From: Mixophyes australis
Taxonomy: Eukaryota > Chordata > Amphibia > Anura > Limnodynastidae
Reading direction: 5' to 3'
DNA length: 64,000 nucleotides
Assembly: GCA_036250195.1 (NCBI GenBank)
Contig: JAVHZZ010000004.1
Span: forward strand, 140,277,229 to 140,341,228
Positions 30,703-43,479 of the stretch are shown here, piece by piece (position 1 is the stretch's first letter; the number at the start of each line of letters is the position of its first letter). Under the pieces are notes generated by a model. That model was not told the origin of the DNA. It worked only from the letters and a program-made list of their open reading frames with translations, and did no database searches. The position numbers were made by a program, and so were the translations under genes.

Positions 30703-33700
30703 ATGACTACTTTTAGTATCTGTCATGAATTAAACTCTATTCAAGGGAAGTTATTAAATAAAGGTGATGTTAACTTTCTAGATAAAACTGGACATGACCA
30801 AGGTAAAATCTGGTCAGACTATTTATTTGACCTCAAATCTGTGATGTACAAACAAACTAAAACTCACTGGAATAGAGTCATGTTTGAAAATTATCTAAAA
30901 CATGGCATGATTCCTCGGAGTCTCAGGCCCAAGATCTATCCGGCTTTTGATTTAGCAACTACAGAGCTTAAAAAAGAGTGGTAATGTGCCCTTACTAAAT
31001 GCTCAGAAAAAATGATAGACATACTGGTCAAGCATGACACGATTTTATTGGACCAGTACAAAAAAGAGATCCTAGCCCTGGTTGATAAATTGAAAGAATA
31101 TGAAAAGATGGAACAGTTCCAGAAAGCTTACGATAAGTTTAAAAATGACCTAGACCTATATGAGAAACAAATTGTGGATAAGAAGAAGTCCAAATTTTCT
31201 AGGGATCAAAAAGACTATACCCTAAACCAAGTTTTCACATGGAATACATATAGGTCTAGAAAAACTAATCCCTCCTACTCTACCTCTGAAATTGATTCAT
31301 CAGACAATGAGGTCTCCACCAACTTATTCCCAGATAGGGTACCCCAGGAAAGTAATAATTTTTTAGGGAGAGGCCCTATGGCCATAGAATCAAATTTAAA
31401 AAGATACGACGGGGGGGGGGGTAGGCAATCGAGGAAGGAGAAGAGGAAATCAGGAAGGGATTGGTTATCACAGAAGCCAGAGGCGACAGAGGAATTAGAC
31501 TCTAAATTAAGAGTCATTAACTTGTCTCAGAGGGAAATAGGATCCCATTATATTAATCTCCTGAGCAAGGGTCTATCATTCTCACCAATCCAAAAATTGG
31601 ACCGATTTGAGTGGGAGAAGGATCTCAATCTTTTCTCTAGAAAGTTACTTCTCAAAATATTTTATAGTATTCATAAACCAACTACAGATACTGATTCCGA
31701 GAATTTACAGCTCGCAGGTTTACCAGTTTCACTGAACTCTGAAGAGGATTTTCAAATGCTTGACATTCTTGAGGGATTACAATCTACTGACCCAAGCAGT
31801 GACACACTAACGAAAGGTAGCAATACAAAAGATCTTGCCCCTCTAAAGAAAAAAATCCTCTTTCTTTCCCGATATTAAAATTTGTCCGCAAATTAATGTT
31901 TATACTGATTTAGTATCAAGAGATTTGGATGCCATTTTCTATTCCAACAAAAATGATTCTCCTGCCATTACAAATCTTAGTTTCAAAGAGAAACAGGCCC
32001 TCAAAGACATTATGAGCTGGGATGATGTTGTAATCAAACCCTCCGATAAGGGGGGCAATATCGTTATCTGGCCTCTTGATAAGTATATAGGTGAAATTCA
32101 ACGTCAGTTGAATAATACATCTTGTTACCGTCATCTCATTTTCAATCCAACTGCCAATTTTCTGAAATTAGATCAACAAATTATCAACTCAGCATTCCGT
32201 AATGGTACCATTAATAAATCGGATTTTGAATTCTTGATGCTAAAGAATCCAAAAATTCCTACTTTGTATGCCCTTCCAAAGATCCACAAAAATGAGACTG
32301 ATCCACCAGGACGCCCTATTGTTTCAGGTGTGCAAGGGCTTACAGAAAACGCTAGTAGGTTTATTGACTGACATTTGAGACCTTATGTAACCGGTCTACA
32401 ATCATACGTCAGAGACACATTAGACGTACTTTCTAAAATTCAGGACATTACTATAAACCCGAACACCAAATTGGCTTCATACGATGTAGAATCTCTCTAT
32501 ACTAACATTGAACACGAACAAGGCATGAGAGCTGTGCGCTTCTTTCTAAACATGAATATCAATGTTGACGTCAATGAATTCATTTTGACACTCTTGGAAT
32601 TCATTCTTACAAAGAATTACTTTGTTTTCAATGAGAGATTCTACCTTCAGGTGAGAGGCACAGCAATAGGCACAGCCTGTGCCCCCACCTATGCCAATCT
32701 TTTCTTGGGTTGGTGGGAGCAGGAATTTGTTTTCACTGAAGCTAATGACAAATTTACAAGTAATATAGTAATGTGGCTTTGCTACATTGACGACATTGAT
32801 TCTTTAGGACGGAGATATAGATCAATTTCATACATTTACTACCATCTTGAATTCAAATTAATTAAATCTAAAGCTGATTTCAGAAATTGACGAACTTTCA
32901 ATCAATTTTCTTGATCTTACCATTCGAAAAACACTACAGGAACTCTAGAGACTGATATTTTTTGCAAAAAAAACGCGACAAACACTATATTGCACTGCAC
33001 GAGTTCTCATTTCCCGCCAGTTTTACATGGAATTCCAAAGGGTGAACTTTTAAGAATTAAGCATAACTGTTCTAATGAGCAAGTTTGTCGTCAGAGGACT
33101 GATGAATTAATGACAAGATTGAAGCATAGATTATACAGTCAAAAAAAATTGAAGAAAGCGAAACAATCAGTTAGCAAAACAACTAGAGATTCCTTATTTA
33201 TCCAAAAAGAAACTTTGAAACAGCTGATTCAAAAGTTAGAATGATTGGTACTTTTTGTGCGGAATGGCAACAATTACAAAAGATATTTCAGAAACACTGG
33301 CATATTTTATTAACAGATGAGGACCTTAAGAGAAATTTGGATCATAAACTATCATTTAGCTGGAGAAAAGCAAGGAATCTCAAAGACAAAATGGTCAACA
33401 GCCATCTTTTTAGAAACAAGAATAAAAATAATGAAAGATTGAAGGGTTTCTTCAAATGTGGGCTATGCAAGGCATGCCAATACATGACACCTACCAAGAC
33501 GTATATTGACAAATTTGATCATGTATGGAAGATACAAAAATTTCTAAACTGTAAGGGCCTGAGTCATTAAGGAGAGCAAAACATAAAAAAGGAGTAACAT
33601 TTGCACCTGGGCAAAACCATGTTGCATTGGAGGGGGATGTAAATTTAAAATGTGGGGACAGATTTATAGTTGGGGTAGGGCATGTCCTAGATCAACTTTA

Positions 33701-34046
33701 CATTTCAGTGCAATAATAAAGCTCTCAGGTATTTGTGTGCTAGATGAAAAAACATCCAGTATATAACTTACATGCAAAATAATAAACTAATTTGCACCCC
33801 TTGCATTGTAACATGGTTTGTCCCAGAGAACATTTACTCCTTTTTTGCCTTAATGACTCAGGCCCTAACTCTCCAGGGGTAATCTACTGTCTCATGTGTC
33901 CATGCTCTAAAAGGTATGTAGGGATGACCACGAGACCTTTTAAAAAAAGATTACTGGAGCATATAAACAATATAAAGAACAGCAAAAAAGATCAAAAAAA
34001 ACTCAAAGTACTTACCTCTGTTGCTAGGCACTTTTTGTTGAGATGA
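30703..34046 (+). pseudogene. Penelope-like RT / GIY-YIG endonuclease, broken
   Basis: An N-terminal Lys-rich region (30703-31878) precedes RT motifs: KPSDKGGNIV (about 32035), LPKIHKNETDPPGRPIVSG (about 32270), ASYDVESLYTNIEHEQG (about 32478), GTAIGTACAPTYANLFLG (about 32660) and the catalytic YIDDI at 32783-32797. After a frameshift and Lys-rich linker, the GIY-YIG nuclease (GVIYCLMCPC, KRYVGMTTRPFKKRLLEH) lies at about 33868-34010. Stops occur near 30982, 31878 and 32371, and frameshifts near 32890. A run of G at 31411-31420 lies in the N-terminal part. The enzyme would nick target DNA and prime reverse transcription from it. Confidence 0.92.
33555..33865. mobile_element. Harbinger-like MITE inside the Penelope element
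   Basis: 311 bp with inverted ends GGGCCTGAGTCATTAAGG and CCTTAATGACTCAGGCCC, flanked by TAA (33552-33554 and 33866-33868). A 3-bp TWA duplication is characteristic of PIF/Harbinger. It sits between the linker and the nuclease domain. A related, more diverged element lies at 51267-51618. Confidence 0.87.
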
Positions 34047-34462
34047 GTACCATTGTTATTAATTCCGAAATGGAATCTATTACCACATATGTTTTCTTGT
34101 CCCTTCTTTCATTCTATTGGATTCTATACAATTAAGAATAATTAATTGGTAATGCATTCTTTCATGTAAGATTCTAGCCAGACACTGATCTATATATAAT
34201 AATCATTGACAGAGTTAACAGCACGAATGAGACTTTTCAAATATATTCTTGGAGTTTAGCCTCTGTTGAATCAAAAGCGGACCTGCTTAGCGGTATTTTC
34301 TGCTATTATTGGTTAGATAGGATGTCAATCTGACCCACGGGGGGAAGAGAGAGTAATTGGCACACCCCCCTTTTCCGGGAATACAGATGATTGGCCTTCC
34401 GAATTTAACCACACCCACTTGTATTGCTATTAAAGAGCTGTCATTCTGTGGAATCATTTAGT

Positions 34463-34492
34463 CTTGACAAAGCTAAGATCGAAACGCGCGTC
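34463..34492 (+). ncRNA. hammerhead-ribozyme-like remnant
   Basis: CTTGACAAAG, a short spacer, then GAAAC and GCGCGTC. The 3' half matches the GAAAC...GUC core known from hammerhead ribozymes of Penelope elements, but the CUGANGA box is degenerate (TTGACAA) and stem II is weak, so activity is doubtful. Confidence 0.4.
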
Positions 34493-34710
34493 GGGGTCTC
34501 GTCTCGCTTATCCTCTATAATTTTAGTTTCAATACAGAATCGCTCCCCAGATTTTATAGGTAGGGAATTATCACATAATCCTGCGATTCTTGAAACTTAT
34601 ACCTCTAGGAATATTTTTGTTCCTTTTTCACAGCCTCTCTGCTTAACGTATTTACTGAACAGGGTTTTTCCTCTATATTGGGCTGCCTACTATAGCGGTC
34701 CCCTACAGGC

Positions 34711-35417
34711 TTGTATTGACTACATATTCGTTGTTATTACTAGATATTAGTCATCTGCCTTTTCAGTTACGAATATACATGAGGCATGCTATTATAACGT
34801 CCCTCCGCTGCATATGTTACATTGTTTTTATTGACATCAGAGATTTAGCTGCATATCATAGCGGTCTCTTTGAGGCTTGTATTGGCAATAGAAATTGTTG
34901 TTGATACTAGATACCACTCATCAGCTCCTCTGTTTATACGATACTTATTAGGTATATTAATAAGCGCTCTTCCGCTACACATGCTTTTCCGCTTTATAAT
35001 CATTATTGGTGGATAATTCCGGAGGCGCATTTATTTAGTTACCATTTACTCAAGGCTAACTAACTCAGATATCAGTTATTATAGGAATATATCCAGAGGT
35101 ATATTATTAGACTATTACAGTAGTACCCACCTCACTAATGAGGATTAAGCGAGACATTGCAATTTATTTTGCCTTTTAAACACCCATTCACTATTTTATT
35201 ATTTTTTATGTTATTTCGCTCATATCTTTCCGATCATTTTTATGAATTATATTAAAAGTTATGTTTTAATTAGCACTGTAGGAGTGCCTCTATATACACT
35301 GTCTTTTCTGTTTTCTTTGTTCCAAGTTGATTCTCAGTGTAGGGTGCACCCCTCGAGTAAGTGTTTTATTGCCCGGGTATTATTAATAATAATTATCATT
35401 TACCAGTGCTTAAAAAT
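34711..35417 (+). repeat. right pseudo-LTR of the Penelope-like element
   Basis: Direct copy of the left repeat. About 250 bp upstream lies the hammerhead-like sequence, so the complete repeat unit may begin earlier and the left copy may be truncated. Confidence 0.92.
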
Positions 35418-36426
35418 ATGGGACCTGGTGTGGTATTCCTTTGCTTTTGGGACATGGAATGTAGCCTGGCACCATTCAGTGCTTGAATGCCTCACTCCTA
35501 AGCATGAGCAGTGACATGAAGGCAAAAAGTATTTTTCCTTTGCTTACTATATAAATAACAATATTAAGGTAGATGTTGTGCTCTTTTGAAATTTCTGTGT
35601 TGTTTCTGGGACAGCCAAGAATCTTGAGAAAGATCCACATAGTACAGTGACAGTAATGGTTAGGATTGGTCAGACTGTACCATCTTTAGTTAATCACAAT
35701 GGGTTAATGATGAGAAATGGCTGAAAAACTGCTTGATGTGGAACTCTTTATTTGAATTCTAAATGGCATAATACTTCATCTACTATAACTGTACAGATAA
35801 CAGGCTGTGAAGGAATCAGTATATTGATGACAAGATTCTAAACAGTTTACATGTAGTAGCTATAATAAATTACTAACTATGTGGTGTTGAAAAAGAATTC
35901 CATTCACTTTCATTTTCCATACCGCCACTTCTAAATTTCGGCCCCTTGCACTGCCAGGGGCAAACGCAGGATTTTTATAGGGGGGTTTCCACGCTATGTA
36001 GCCAGAGTGGCCGTGACCAAAATGCCAAGGGCAAAGCTTTGATGTTAAACAATACTTGGTTACTCTCTATTTCTTTCCATCCCCTTCAAATACGGGGTAG
36101 TGCTACATGTACTACTGTTGGTTGCACAAAGCTCCCTCTTTATGAACAGAGCAGTGTGAAGTGAGACATTCTCCCAACTGCCCCTACAGTCTGAACAAAG
36201 TCCTGACTTAGCAGGACAGTGTCGGGACTGCCCCACCAAAATCAGGACAGCTGACAGACTGTCCTGCTTTCTACCTGTTCTTGCAGCTTTTACTAACTGT
36301 TCCTGTGTGTGTCTTAAGCTCAATTGCTACTTGTCAGGATCCTAGAATCTTGGAGCCCTGTTTTGAAAAATGATAGGTACATGAAATATGAAAAGCTTAG
36401 CAAAGAACACTGTAGGCATCCCTTCT
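35418..36426. other. intergenic DNA
   Basis: No gene recognised. A segment from CAGGGGCAAACGCAGG (35955) to a GGAGCCCTG (36352) could be a hAT-type MITE, but a target duplication is not evident. Confidence 0.35.
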
Positions 36427-36830
36427 CCTAACCAGCCCCGACATTAAATAAAAACACCCATTTTTAATAATTAGGCCTCCCTCCGTGCAACCAGCCTCAA
36501 CATTATATTAATAGCACTGACATTTAATTGGTAGACCTATAGCCCCCCTCAGCCCCAACATTAAATCAGTAGCATTCAGAATTAATAAATTGGCCCATTA
36601 CCCCAAACATGCCCTGACATTAAATAGAATTCACATTTAATAAATACATCTATTTCCCCCCAAACAGCCCCAATACTAAACAATCAGTGTTCACATTTAT
36701 TAAACAGACTCTTCTCCCCAAGTTCTGCCCATATTCAATTACTAGCCTAAAAAACACCAGCATTAAATAGTATTAAATATTAAATTAATAGGCACTAACT
36801 TAACCACACTATTAAATTAAACAGACTCTA
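36427..36830. repeat. diverged tandem repeat, about 60-bp unit, 6-7 copies
   Basis: The phrase CAGCCCCAACATTAAAT followed by CATTTAATAAAT and a C run recurs about every 60 bp with many changes. An old satellite-like array. Confidence 0.7.
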
Positions 36831-36912
36831 ATAAAGCAACGGCAAATAAAGTGATGTTATCTAGTATATAGGTCCAGGATAATCATAATAGGGGTGAGGG
36901 GTCGGAGATTTA

Positions 36913-37581
36913 CCGTATTTCCACATGTATAAGACGCACCTTTTTACCCCAAATTTTGGGTCTAAAAAAAAGGTGCGTCTTATACAATGCAAGTTCCACT
37001 TACCTGATTGAAGAAGTCGGCATCCGGTGTGAGGAGTCCCCACTAATCAGCTCCAGCAGCTCCAGCGGTGTTCAGCGTGTCAGCCGTTACAAAAGGACCT
37101 TCAGGTCCTGCAGGCGCCTCCCACAGTGTCGGCGCTGTCAGTCACATGACTGACAGTTCCGATGATCGCCGCTGCAGATTCCTCCGTGTTTCCCCCACAA
37201 AAGCTGCACAGTCTTGTTGACATTAGACAAGTCACGTAGACACGCTTGGGGCGTGTCTACGTGACTTGTCTCTTGTCAGCAAGACTGTGCAGTAGCGCTC
37301 ATTGCCTCACTGCCTCATTTTGGTGTGAATGTGTAAGCTGCTCTAGTGAATCACAAATTACAAGCTACAGTGTGCTCTGTGACAAATTGCAGGCTCCTCC
37401 ATAGTGTGCTCTGTGACAAAACTTAGAAAGAGCCTTTTGATTCCTCCTGCTGCACATTGCATTTATGATAAATAAAACTTGAGTTCAATAACTTTATGTA
37501 ATACATCTTATTTTTCATTTTGGGCCCCAAAATTAAGGTGCGTCTTATACATGGGTGCGTCTTATACTTGGGGAAATACGG
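36913..37581. mobile_element. MITE with CCGTATTTCC termini and internal palindrome
   Basis: Inverted ends CCGTATTTCC...GGAAATACGG flanked by TA on both sides; both ends continue with a GGTGCGTCTTATAC motif in inverted orientation. 669 bp, no transposase. The interior holds a palindrome at about 37201-37292. Confidence 0.8.
37201..37292. repeat. palindrome inside the MITE
   Basis: GCTGCACAGTCTTG and ACAAGTCACGTAGACACGC are repeated in inverted order around a GCTTGGGGC centre, a near-perfect hairpin of about 40-bp arms with small asymmetry. Confidence 0.88.
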
Positions 37582-37865
37582 TAAATATGAAAGATAGAAT
37601 GCACTGAACAACTTTTAAGCATGTTGACAACTTGAAACTTACACTGGCTCTCACAGGTGTTAAATAAGAGACAGAGAAGTAGAAAGTGACAAGATTAGCG
37701 ACGACTCTCTGGTTACACAACTCTTCATAAGATGTATGTTCCTTAATGAATCAGGCCCTACAGATTTGCAATTTATATATGTATTTGTGAACCTTCTTTC
37801 TGGTGTGCAAACATCATGTTTTTTATTTGTGAATCAAAAGTATCTCACTCAATCTCTTTCAATTA

Positions 37866-39797
37866 GAGATGCTCGGGCTCGGTTCTCGGAGAACCGAGCC
37901 CATCCGAACTTCACCGATCCGAGTACTGAGCCGAGCCGGCTCTGTACTTTTGCGCGCCCCCGGAAGTGAAAACGAGGTAAAACGACGTTGTTGCGTCGTC
38001 GGATCTTGCGAGTTTTGGATTCTATAAGTTTTTGGATTCTCCACGGCGATCCAGCGCCATTTCACATAGAGACACAGTACGGTAGTACGGTTCTTGGCAG
38101 TCTCTAGTTGGGCAGCGTCATATCTAAAACATAATGAGAAAGGGTGGCAGCTTACTTAAAAGTCTCCAGTGACATTCTACTGAGTTATAGCTCACACAGA
38201 AACAGGAGAGGCCCATTGCTCCATTGCTAATTGTCATTGCTGAAATAGAAATAATAGGGCTGTCAGTGTTCTTCAAAATCTGCAATCACATTGTACTGTG
38301 TTATTATAACTCACACAGAAACAGGAGAGGTCCATTGCTTCATAGCTAATTGTCATTGCTGAAATAGAAATAATAGGGCTGTCAGTGTTCTTCAAAATCT
38401 GCAGTCACATTGTACTGTGTTATTATAGCCCACACAGAAACAGGAAAGGCCCATTACGTATTGTCATTGCTGTAATAGAAATAATAGGGCTGTCAATGTT
38501 CTTCAAAATCTGTAGTCACATTGTACTGTGCCATAGCTCACCCAGAAATAGGAGAGGTGGCAGTGTTTAGTGCTGAAACAGAAATTCAAATATTAGGGTT
38601 GGCAGTGTTTTTAAAAGTCTCCAGTGATATTCTACTGTGCCATAGCTCATACAGAAACAGGGGGGGGGGGGGGGGGGGGGGCAATGTCATTGCCATTTTC
38701 CAGTCTCCAGTCACATTGTTCTTGTCACTTTCCAGTCTTTAGTCACATTGTTCTTGTCACTTTCCAGTCTCAGTCATGATGACACTAATCCCTATACGTC
38801 ATATTCTAAAGTCTATGTTCAAGTACACAGTGGTTTTAAGTCAAGGAAACAAAAATGTTAAAAAAAAAAAAGCTTGTACCTTTTTAAAGAGATAAACCCC
38901 TCTCTAATAAAGGTGAAATTCACTGTGGAAAAACATAAAATTGCCAACATGCCATTCTACCCAAAATATTAACAAGCATACCAGCATCAGATAGCTCCCT
39001 TCTCTCAGCTAGATCCCAGCACCTGCAATCTACACTGTCATCATCCTCACACAATACTAATTAATGCCCGCTGGAGTCCACCATTACAGGAGTCTCTGTA
39101 CTTTGATGTAATTGCTGGTAATGGCCTTCCCCATGGAATTTGTAGTTCATTTTATGACAGGACTGTCAGGATTTTTGCCCAATTCTTTTACACCAGACCA
39201 AATGTCAAAATGTTGTGCTGACTCATCTGCATCACCAATGAGTGTCTTGGGAAAGCTAAGTTTTTTCCTAGCAGCAGTTGCCAAAGAAACTAAGGGAGGA
39301 TAAGTCGTCGTGTCATGTACCACTTGAGCTGTCAGCTTGCTGACCAAGAGCTTATTGCATCTCTTGAGATGTGGGTCAGCTGGAAAGAAAGAGAAGACAT
39401 AGCTCTTAACCTAGGATCATGCACAGTTGCCAAAATGTAGTGATGTTGATAACTCTCGGATCCTGGCGAAGCAAATAAAGTACTTGATCTACAAGTTTAA
39501 CATAGTTAGCGGAATTGCTTTGTTTCATCTCCTTCTTCAATTTCTCTAGTTGTTTTTCCAAAAGTCTAATAAGGGGAATCACTTGACTGAAGCTAACAGT
39601 GTCTGAACTTACTTCACAGGTGACTACTGCACAACACGGAAAGTATTCTCCACTGCGTTGGACTAAAGTACATTCCCTATCAAATTAAATTATTTTTGCA
39701 GCAGCTACAATCTTCTACATGCTGTTGCAGAATGTCGAAAATGACCCAAATTACTTCTGGACACAGACAACATCTTCTGCATGTCACTGTCATTTTT
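37866..39797 (-). mobile_element. hAT transposon remnant (minus strand)
   Basis: The terminus TAGAGATGCTCGGGCTCGG at 37866 is of hAT style and includes a small GAACCGAGCCC hairpin. A sub-terminal tandem array follows, and transposase text occurs on the minus strand (KKLSFPKTL, DADESAQHFDIWSGVKEL near 39150-39347). It is cut at about 39797 by LTR E. The protein matches the plus-strand copy at 43480-44340. Confidence 0.75.
38159..38765. repeat. tandem repeat of about 115 bp, about 5 units, with a long G run
   Basis: AGTCACATTGTACTGTGTTA, CACACAGAAACAGGAGAGG and AATAGAAATAATAGGGCTGT recur in order. The last unit contains more than 20 consecutive G at about 38659-38681, a potential G-quadruplex. 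Confidence 0.85.
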
Positions 39798-40654
39798 GAT
39801 CATCTGGTCTGCCTCTAGATGTAGCACTAGCAGAGAGATGAGCAGGTATGAATACGTAGTCAGACAAGCGGAACTGGTACACAATTGGGCAGAACGGTAC
39901 AGAATCAGCAGGCAGTGAGGGAATTCCTAGGTCCGGTACACAGACAGACGGCGGAGGCAGAAGCAACGTCAAACAAGCCAGGTCAGGAACACAAGATCGG
40001 TGGTAATCGTAAAATGATTACCACAACACCGACAACTAGGATACCTTCAAAGAAACACAGATTACAAAAAATACTACATCAATCTAAACAGACTTACGTG
40101 TTGAATTCAACACTTACCCTGAGGTTTTGCAGCTTTAAATGAACAGTTATCTAGGCCACACTTTTCAGTGATGTGGAACTCAACTGCCGGAGAGGTCTGT
40201 GTTCGGAATTATTTGCGGTCAGCATCATCCAGCCATCGGAAATGTGTAGCGTCGCTTTGTAGGTAAGTCTGTTTAGATTGATGTAGTTTTCTTTTCTAAT
40301 CAGTGTTTCTTTGTTGGCATCCTGGTTGTTGGGGTTGTGGTACTCGCAAAAACGTACCCAACCCCACAAGTTAACCGTGATGGATAGTCAGCAAACCGAG
40401 TCGGTACACAAACGCAGAGGAATCAGAATGGTCAAACAGGCATAATTGGTACACGGGAATCAGTTCAGGAACAAAGAAGTCACAGAAATCCACGAGGAAT
40501 CAGGAGCCAGGAAACATACAAGTTGCTCACAGAGTGTCAGAGTAAGGTTTAAATAACCAGTTCAAATTCCCCGCCCCGAGCTTAGCGATCAAGTGACACT
40601 TCCGATCGCAGAGAGCGGGCAGCGCTGTAGCGAAGACGGGTAAGTTTTATGACA
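39797..40654 (-). repeat. 3' LTR of element E
   Basis: Minus-strand start TGTCATAAAAC at 40654 follows a purine-rich tract (GGCAGGGGATAC). The other end is placed where hAT similarity stops (TGATCATCTGG). It is interrupted by a MITE at 40021-40340. Confidence 0.6.
40021..40340. mobile_element. MITE with about 75-bp inverted repeats and TA duplication
   Basis: CCACAACACCGACAACTAGG at the left returns inverted as CCTGGTTGTTGGGGTTGTGG at the right; the arms continue through CAATCTAAACAGACTTAC. TA flanks both sides. 320 bp, non-coding, Tc1/mariner-type size and target. Confidence 0.82.
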
Positions 40655-40807
40655 GTATCCCCTGCCATAAGGGTGGACTTCGAACACCCTTAAAAGGCTT
40701 CTTGGGAAATTTCCTCTGGAATTGTTTGAGAAGACAGGGGCGTGAAGATCAGAGGCTTTAACCCAAGAACGTTACTCAGGCCCATAGCCCTTCCAGTCCA
40801 CAAGGAA

Positions 40808-43412
40808 TTATAAGGAAACTCTTGATATTCGGGAGTCCACAATGTTTATCTCATACTCTATTTGATCCTGATCAACAACTGGTGGTGGAGTTCTGGAGGA
40901 AGTGGAGGACTCATTAGTGACCACCGGTTTCAGCAAAGAAATATGAAAAACATTGGGTATACGCAGGGAGCGGGGAAGTCTCAATATGAAGGCCACTGGA
41001 TTGATAACCTCAGAGATTACAAAAGGCCCAATGAACCTTGGAGTAAATTTCTTACTGGGTACTTTCAGACGGATATTTTGTGTGGACAAACATACTCTGT
41101 CTCCGATAGTCAAATTTGGACCAACTCTCCTCCTCTTGTCGTATGATTTTTTTAGAACGAATGGCAGATCTCTCCATGTTAACCTTGACTTTTTCCCAGA
41201 TGCGTGAAAAGTTGTGAAACAAAGAATCTAACGCCAGGACCTCAGAAGAGGCTATCTGAGAAAAGGTGGGTAATTTGGGATGACAGCCATAAAGAACAAA
41301 GAAGGGTGAGTTGGAAGTAGCTTCATGGTAATGATTATTGTGAGTGAACTCAGCCAATGGAAGAAGATCCACCCAGTTGTCCTGGTTAGCCGAAACATAC
41401 ATCCTTAAAAATTTCTCTTACTCTTGATTTGTTCTATCCGTTAGCCCATTGGACTGAGGATGATATGCGAAGGAAAAATCAAGTTTAATCCCAGCCTGGT
41501 TGCAGAAAGCCCTCCAAAACTTGGATATGATCCATTATCAGAAACAATGTGCAAAGGACAGCCGTGAAGACAAAAAATCTCTTTAATGAAAATGTCGGCC
41601 AATGAAGAGGAAGATGGAAGGTTCTTTAGAGGAATAAAATGGGCTGCTCTGGAAAAGCGATCAGTAACAACCCAAATCACTGTGCAAGATTTGGAAAGAG
41701 GAAGGTCAGTGATGAAATCCTTAGAGATTTGAGACCAAGGATACTCAGAAACTGGTGACGGAATCAAATGTCCATAAGGCCTCTTCCGAGAAGTCTTATG
41801 TTATGCACATTCTGGAGAGGCTGAGATAAATTTTTTAACATCATCGAGTAAGGAAGGGCACCAATAATTTTGAGATAACAAATCCCAGGTTTTGCGAATA
41901 CCTGCATGGCCAGAAAAGAGAGAACGATGAGCCCAACGTAGGAGCCTAGTACGGGGATAAGAGGAAATGAAGGTCTTGCCTAGAGGACAACTTCTGTTAG
42001 CAAGGTGTGTAACTGCTAGAATAAGGCTAGGGTCCAGAATGGATTTATTCTCCTCCAAAGATTCCGTATCGGCTGGATCAAATGAGCGTGATAGAGCATC
42101 CGCCTTGATATTCTTAGATCCAGAACAGAAGGTGATATTAAATTCAAAGCGAGAAAAGAATAAGGACCATCTTGCTTGCCGAGGATTCAGACAGCGGGCT
42201 GAACGTAAGTAATAACAGATTTCTATGGTCTGTATAAATGGTTATAGGAAATTGTGCCTCTTCCAATAGATGCCTCCATTCATAAAGAGCCAGTTTAATG
42301 GCCAGGAGCTCATTATCGACTATTCCATAATTCTTTTCAGCAAGTAATAATCGGCGAGAGAAGAACCCACACAGATGCAGTTTGCCAGCGAAATCCCACT
42401 GTGATATGACAGCACCACTACCAACAGATGACGCATCCACTTCAAGAAAGAAAGGGCGTAGATAATCAGGCTGTTGGAGGACGGGTGCTGAGGAGAAGAG
42501 AGCCTTAAGAGTCTTAAAAGAATTGACAGCATCAGGGTGCCATACCTTGGCATTGGCAGTTTTACGGGTTAATCCCGTGATCGGTGATATCAGAATAGAG
42601 TATCCTTTAATAAACTGGCGAATTGGAGAACCCCAGAAAATGTTGAGTAGCTTTCAGGCCAGAGGGCTGGGGCCAATCAAGTATGGCCTTCAACTTGGTC
42701 AGATCCATCTGGAGTTCAGTCCCGGAAATGATATAACCAAAGACGGGTAATTGGTTCTGCTCAAACGTACATTTTTCCAATTTACAGAATAATCGATTTC
42801 CTCTGAGGCGAGACAGAACTTCCACCACATGTTTACGATGAGATAGCAGATCTTTGGAGGATGTCGTCCAAGTATAGACCACAAATTGATAAAGAAGATC
42901 TTGAAAGAGCTCATTCGTAAAGCCTTGAAAAACAGCCGGGGCGTTACATAGCCCGAAGCGCATGACCAGGTACTCAAAATGGCTATCTCGAGTGTTAAAG
43001 GCTGCCTTCCACTAATCCCCCTCCTTTATTCATATGAGATTATATGATCCTCTGAGATCAAGCTTGGAGGAAATAGTAGCTCCTTTAATACGGTCGAATA
43101 ACTCAGAGATCAAGGGCAAAGTGTATCAATTTTGTACTGTGATGGCATTGAGGCCTCTATAGTCAATGCAGGGGCGAAGACCCCCATCTTTTTTCTTTAC
43201 AAAAAACAAGACCGCGCCAGCAGGAGAGGAGGATTTACGAAAAAAAAAAATAAGTTTTCCTGAATATACTCCTCCATGGCATTATACTCAGGAATGGAAA
43301 GAGGGTATACGCAACCTCGAGGAATAGGTTTGCCAGGTATGAGGTCAATACCACAATCCCAAACTCTATAAGGAGGTAATTTCGTAGCTTCCTGTTCACA
43401 GAAGACACCCAC
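40808..43412 (-). pseudogene. pol remnant of element E
   Basis: Fragments in several frames: RT entry (RGCVYPLSIPE), FGLCNAPAVFQGF, RNase H (MDASSVGSGAV, NELLAIKLAL), integrase HHCC (HAGIRKTWDLLSQNYWCPS), core (DFITDLPLSK, GCPLHIVSDNGS), PRFIGPFVISEV and the start of a chromodomain (YEINIVDSRISR). The RT YLDDI box is disrupted near 42865. Clearly older than A, B and C. Confidence 0.88.
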
Positions 43413-43479
43413 AAAGGCTTGATAAGGTGCGGGCAGAAGCGACAGGGTAATTACCCTGGGATGCTGAAGAGAATCTCTG

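Larger units (their letters stand above)
29928..35417 (+). mobile_element. Penelope-like element with direct terminal repeats
   Basis: Two 707-bp direct repeats (29928-30634, 34711-35417) flank a coding region that ends in a GIY-YIG endonuclease domain after a Penelope-type reverse transcriptase. This RT plus GIY-YIG order and pseudo-LTRs define Penelope-like elements. Stops and frameshifts show it is inactive, and a Harbinger-like MITE interrupts it. Confidence 0.93.
39797..43435 (-). mobile_element. decayed chromovirus E, 5'-truncated
   Basis: A 3' LTR (about 39797-40654) and the pol region down to a truncated protease/RT start near 43412 lie on the minus strand. No gag or 5' LTR is seen; hAT sequence begins soon after. 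A TATTTAAA box in the LTR (near 40551) resembles that in D. Many frameshifts. Confidence 0.82.
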
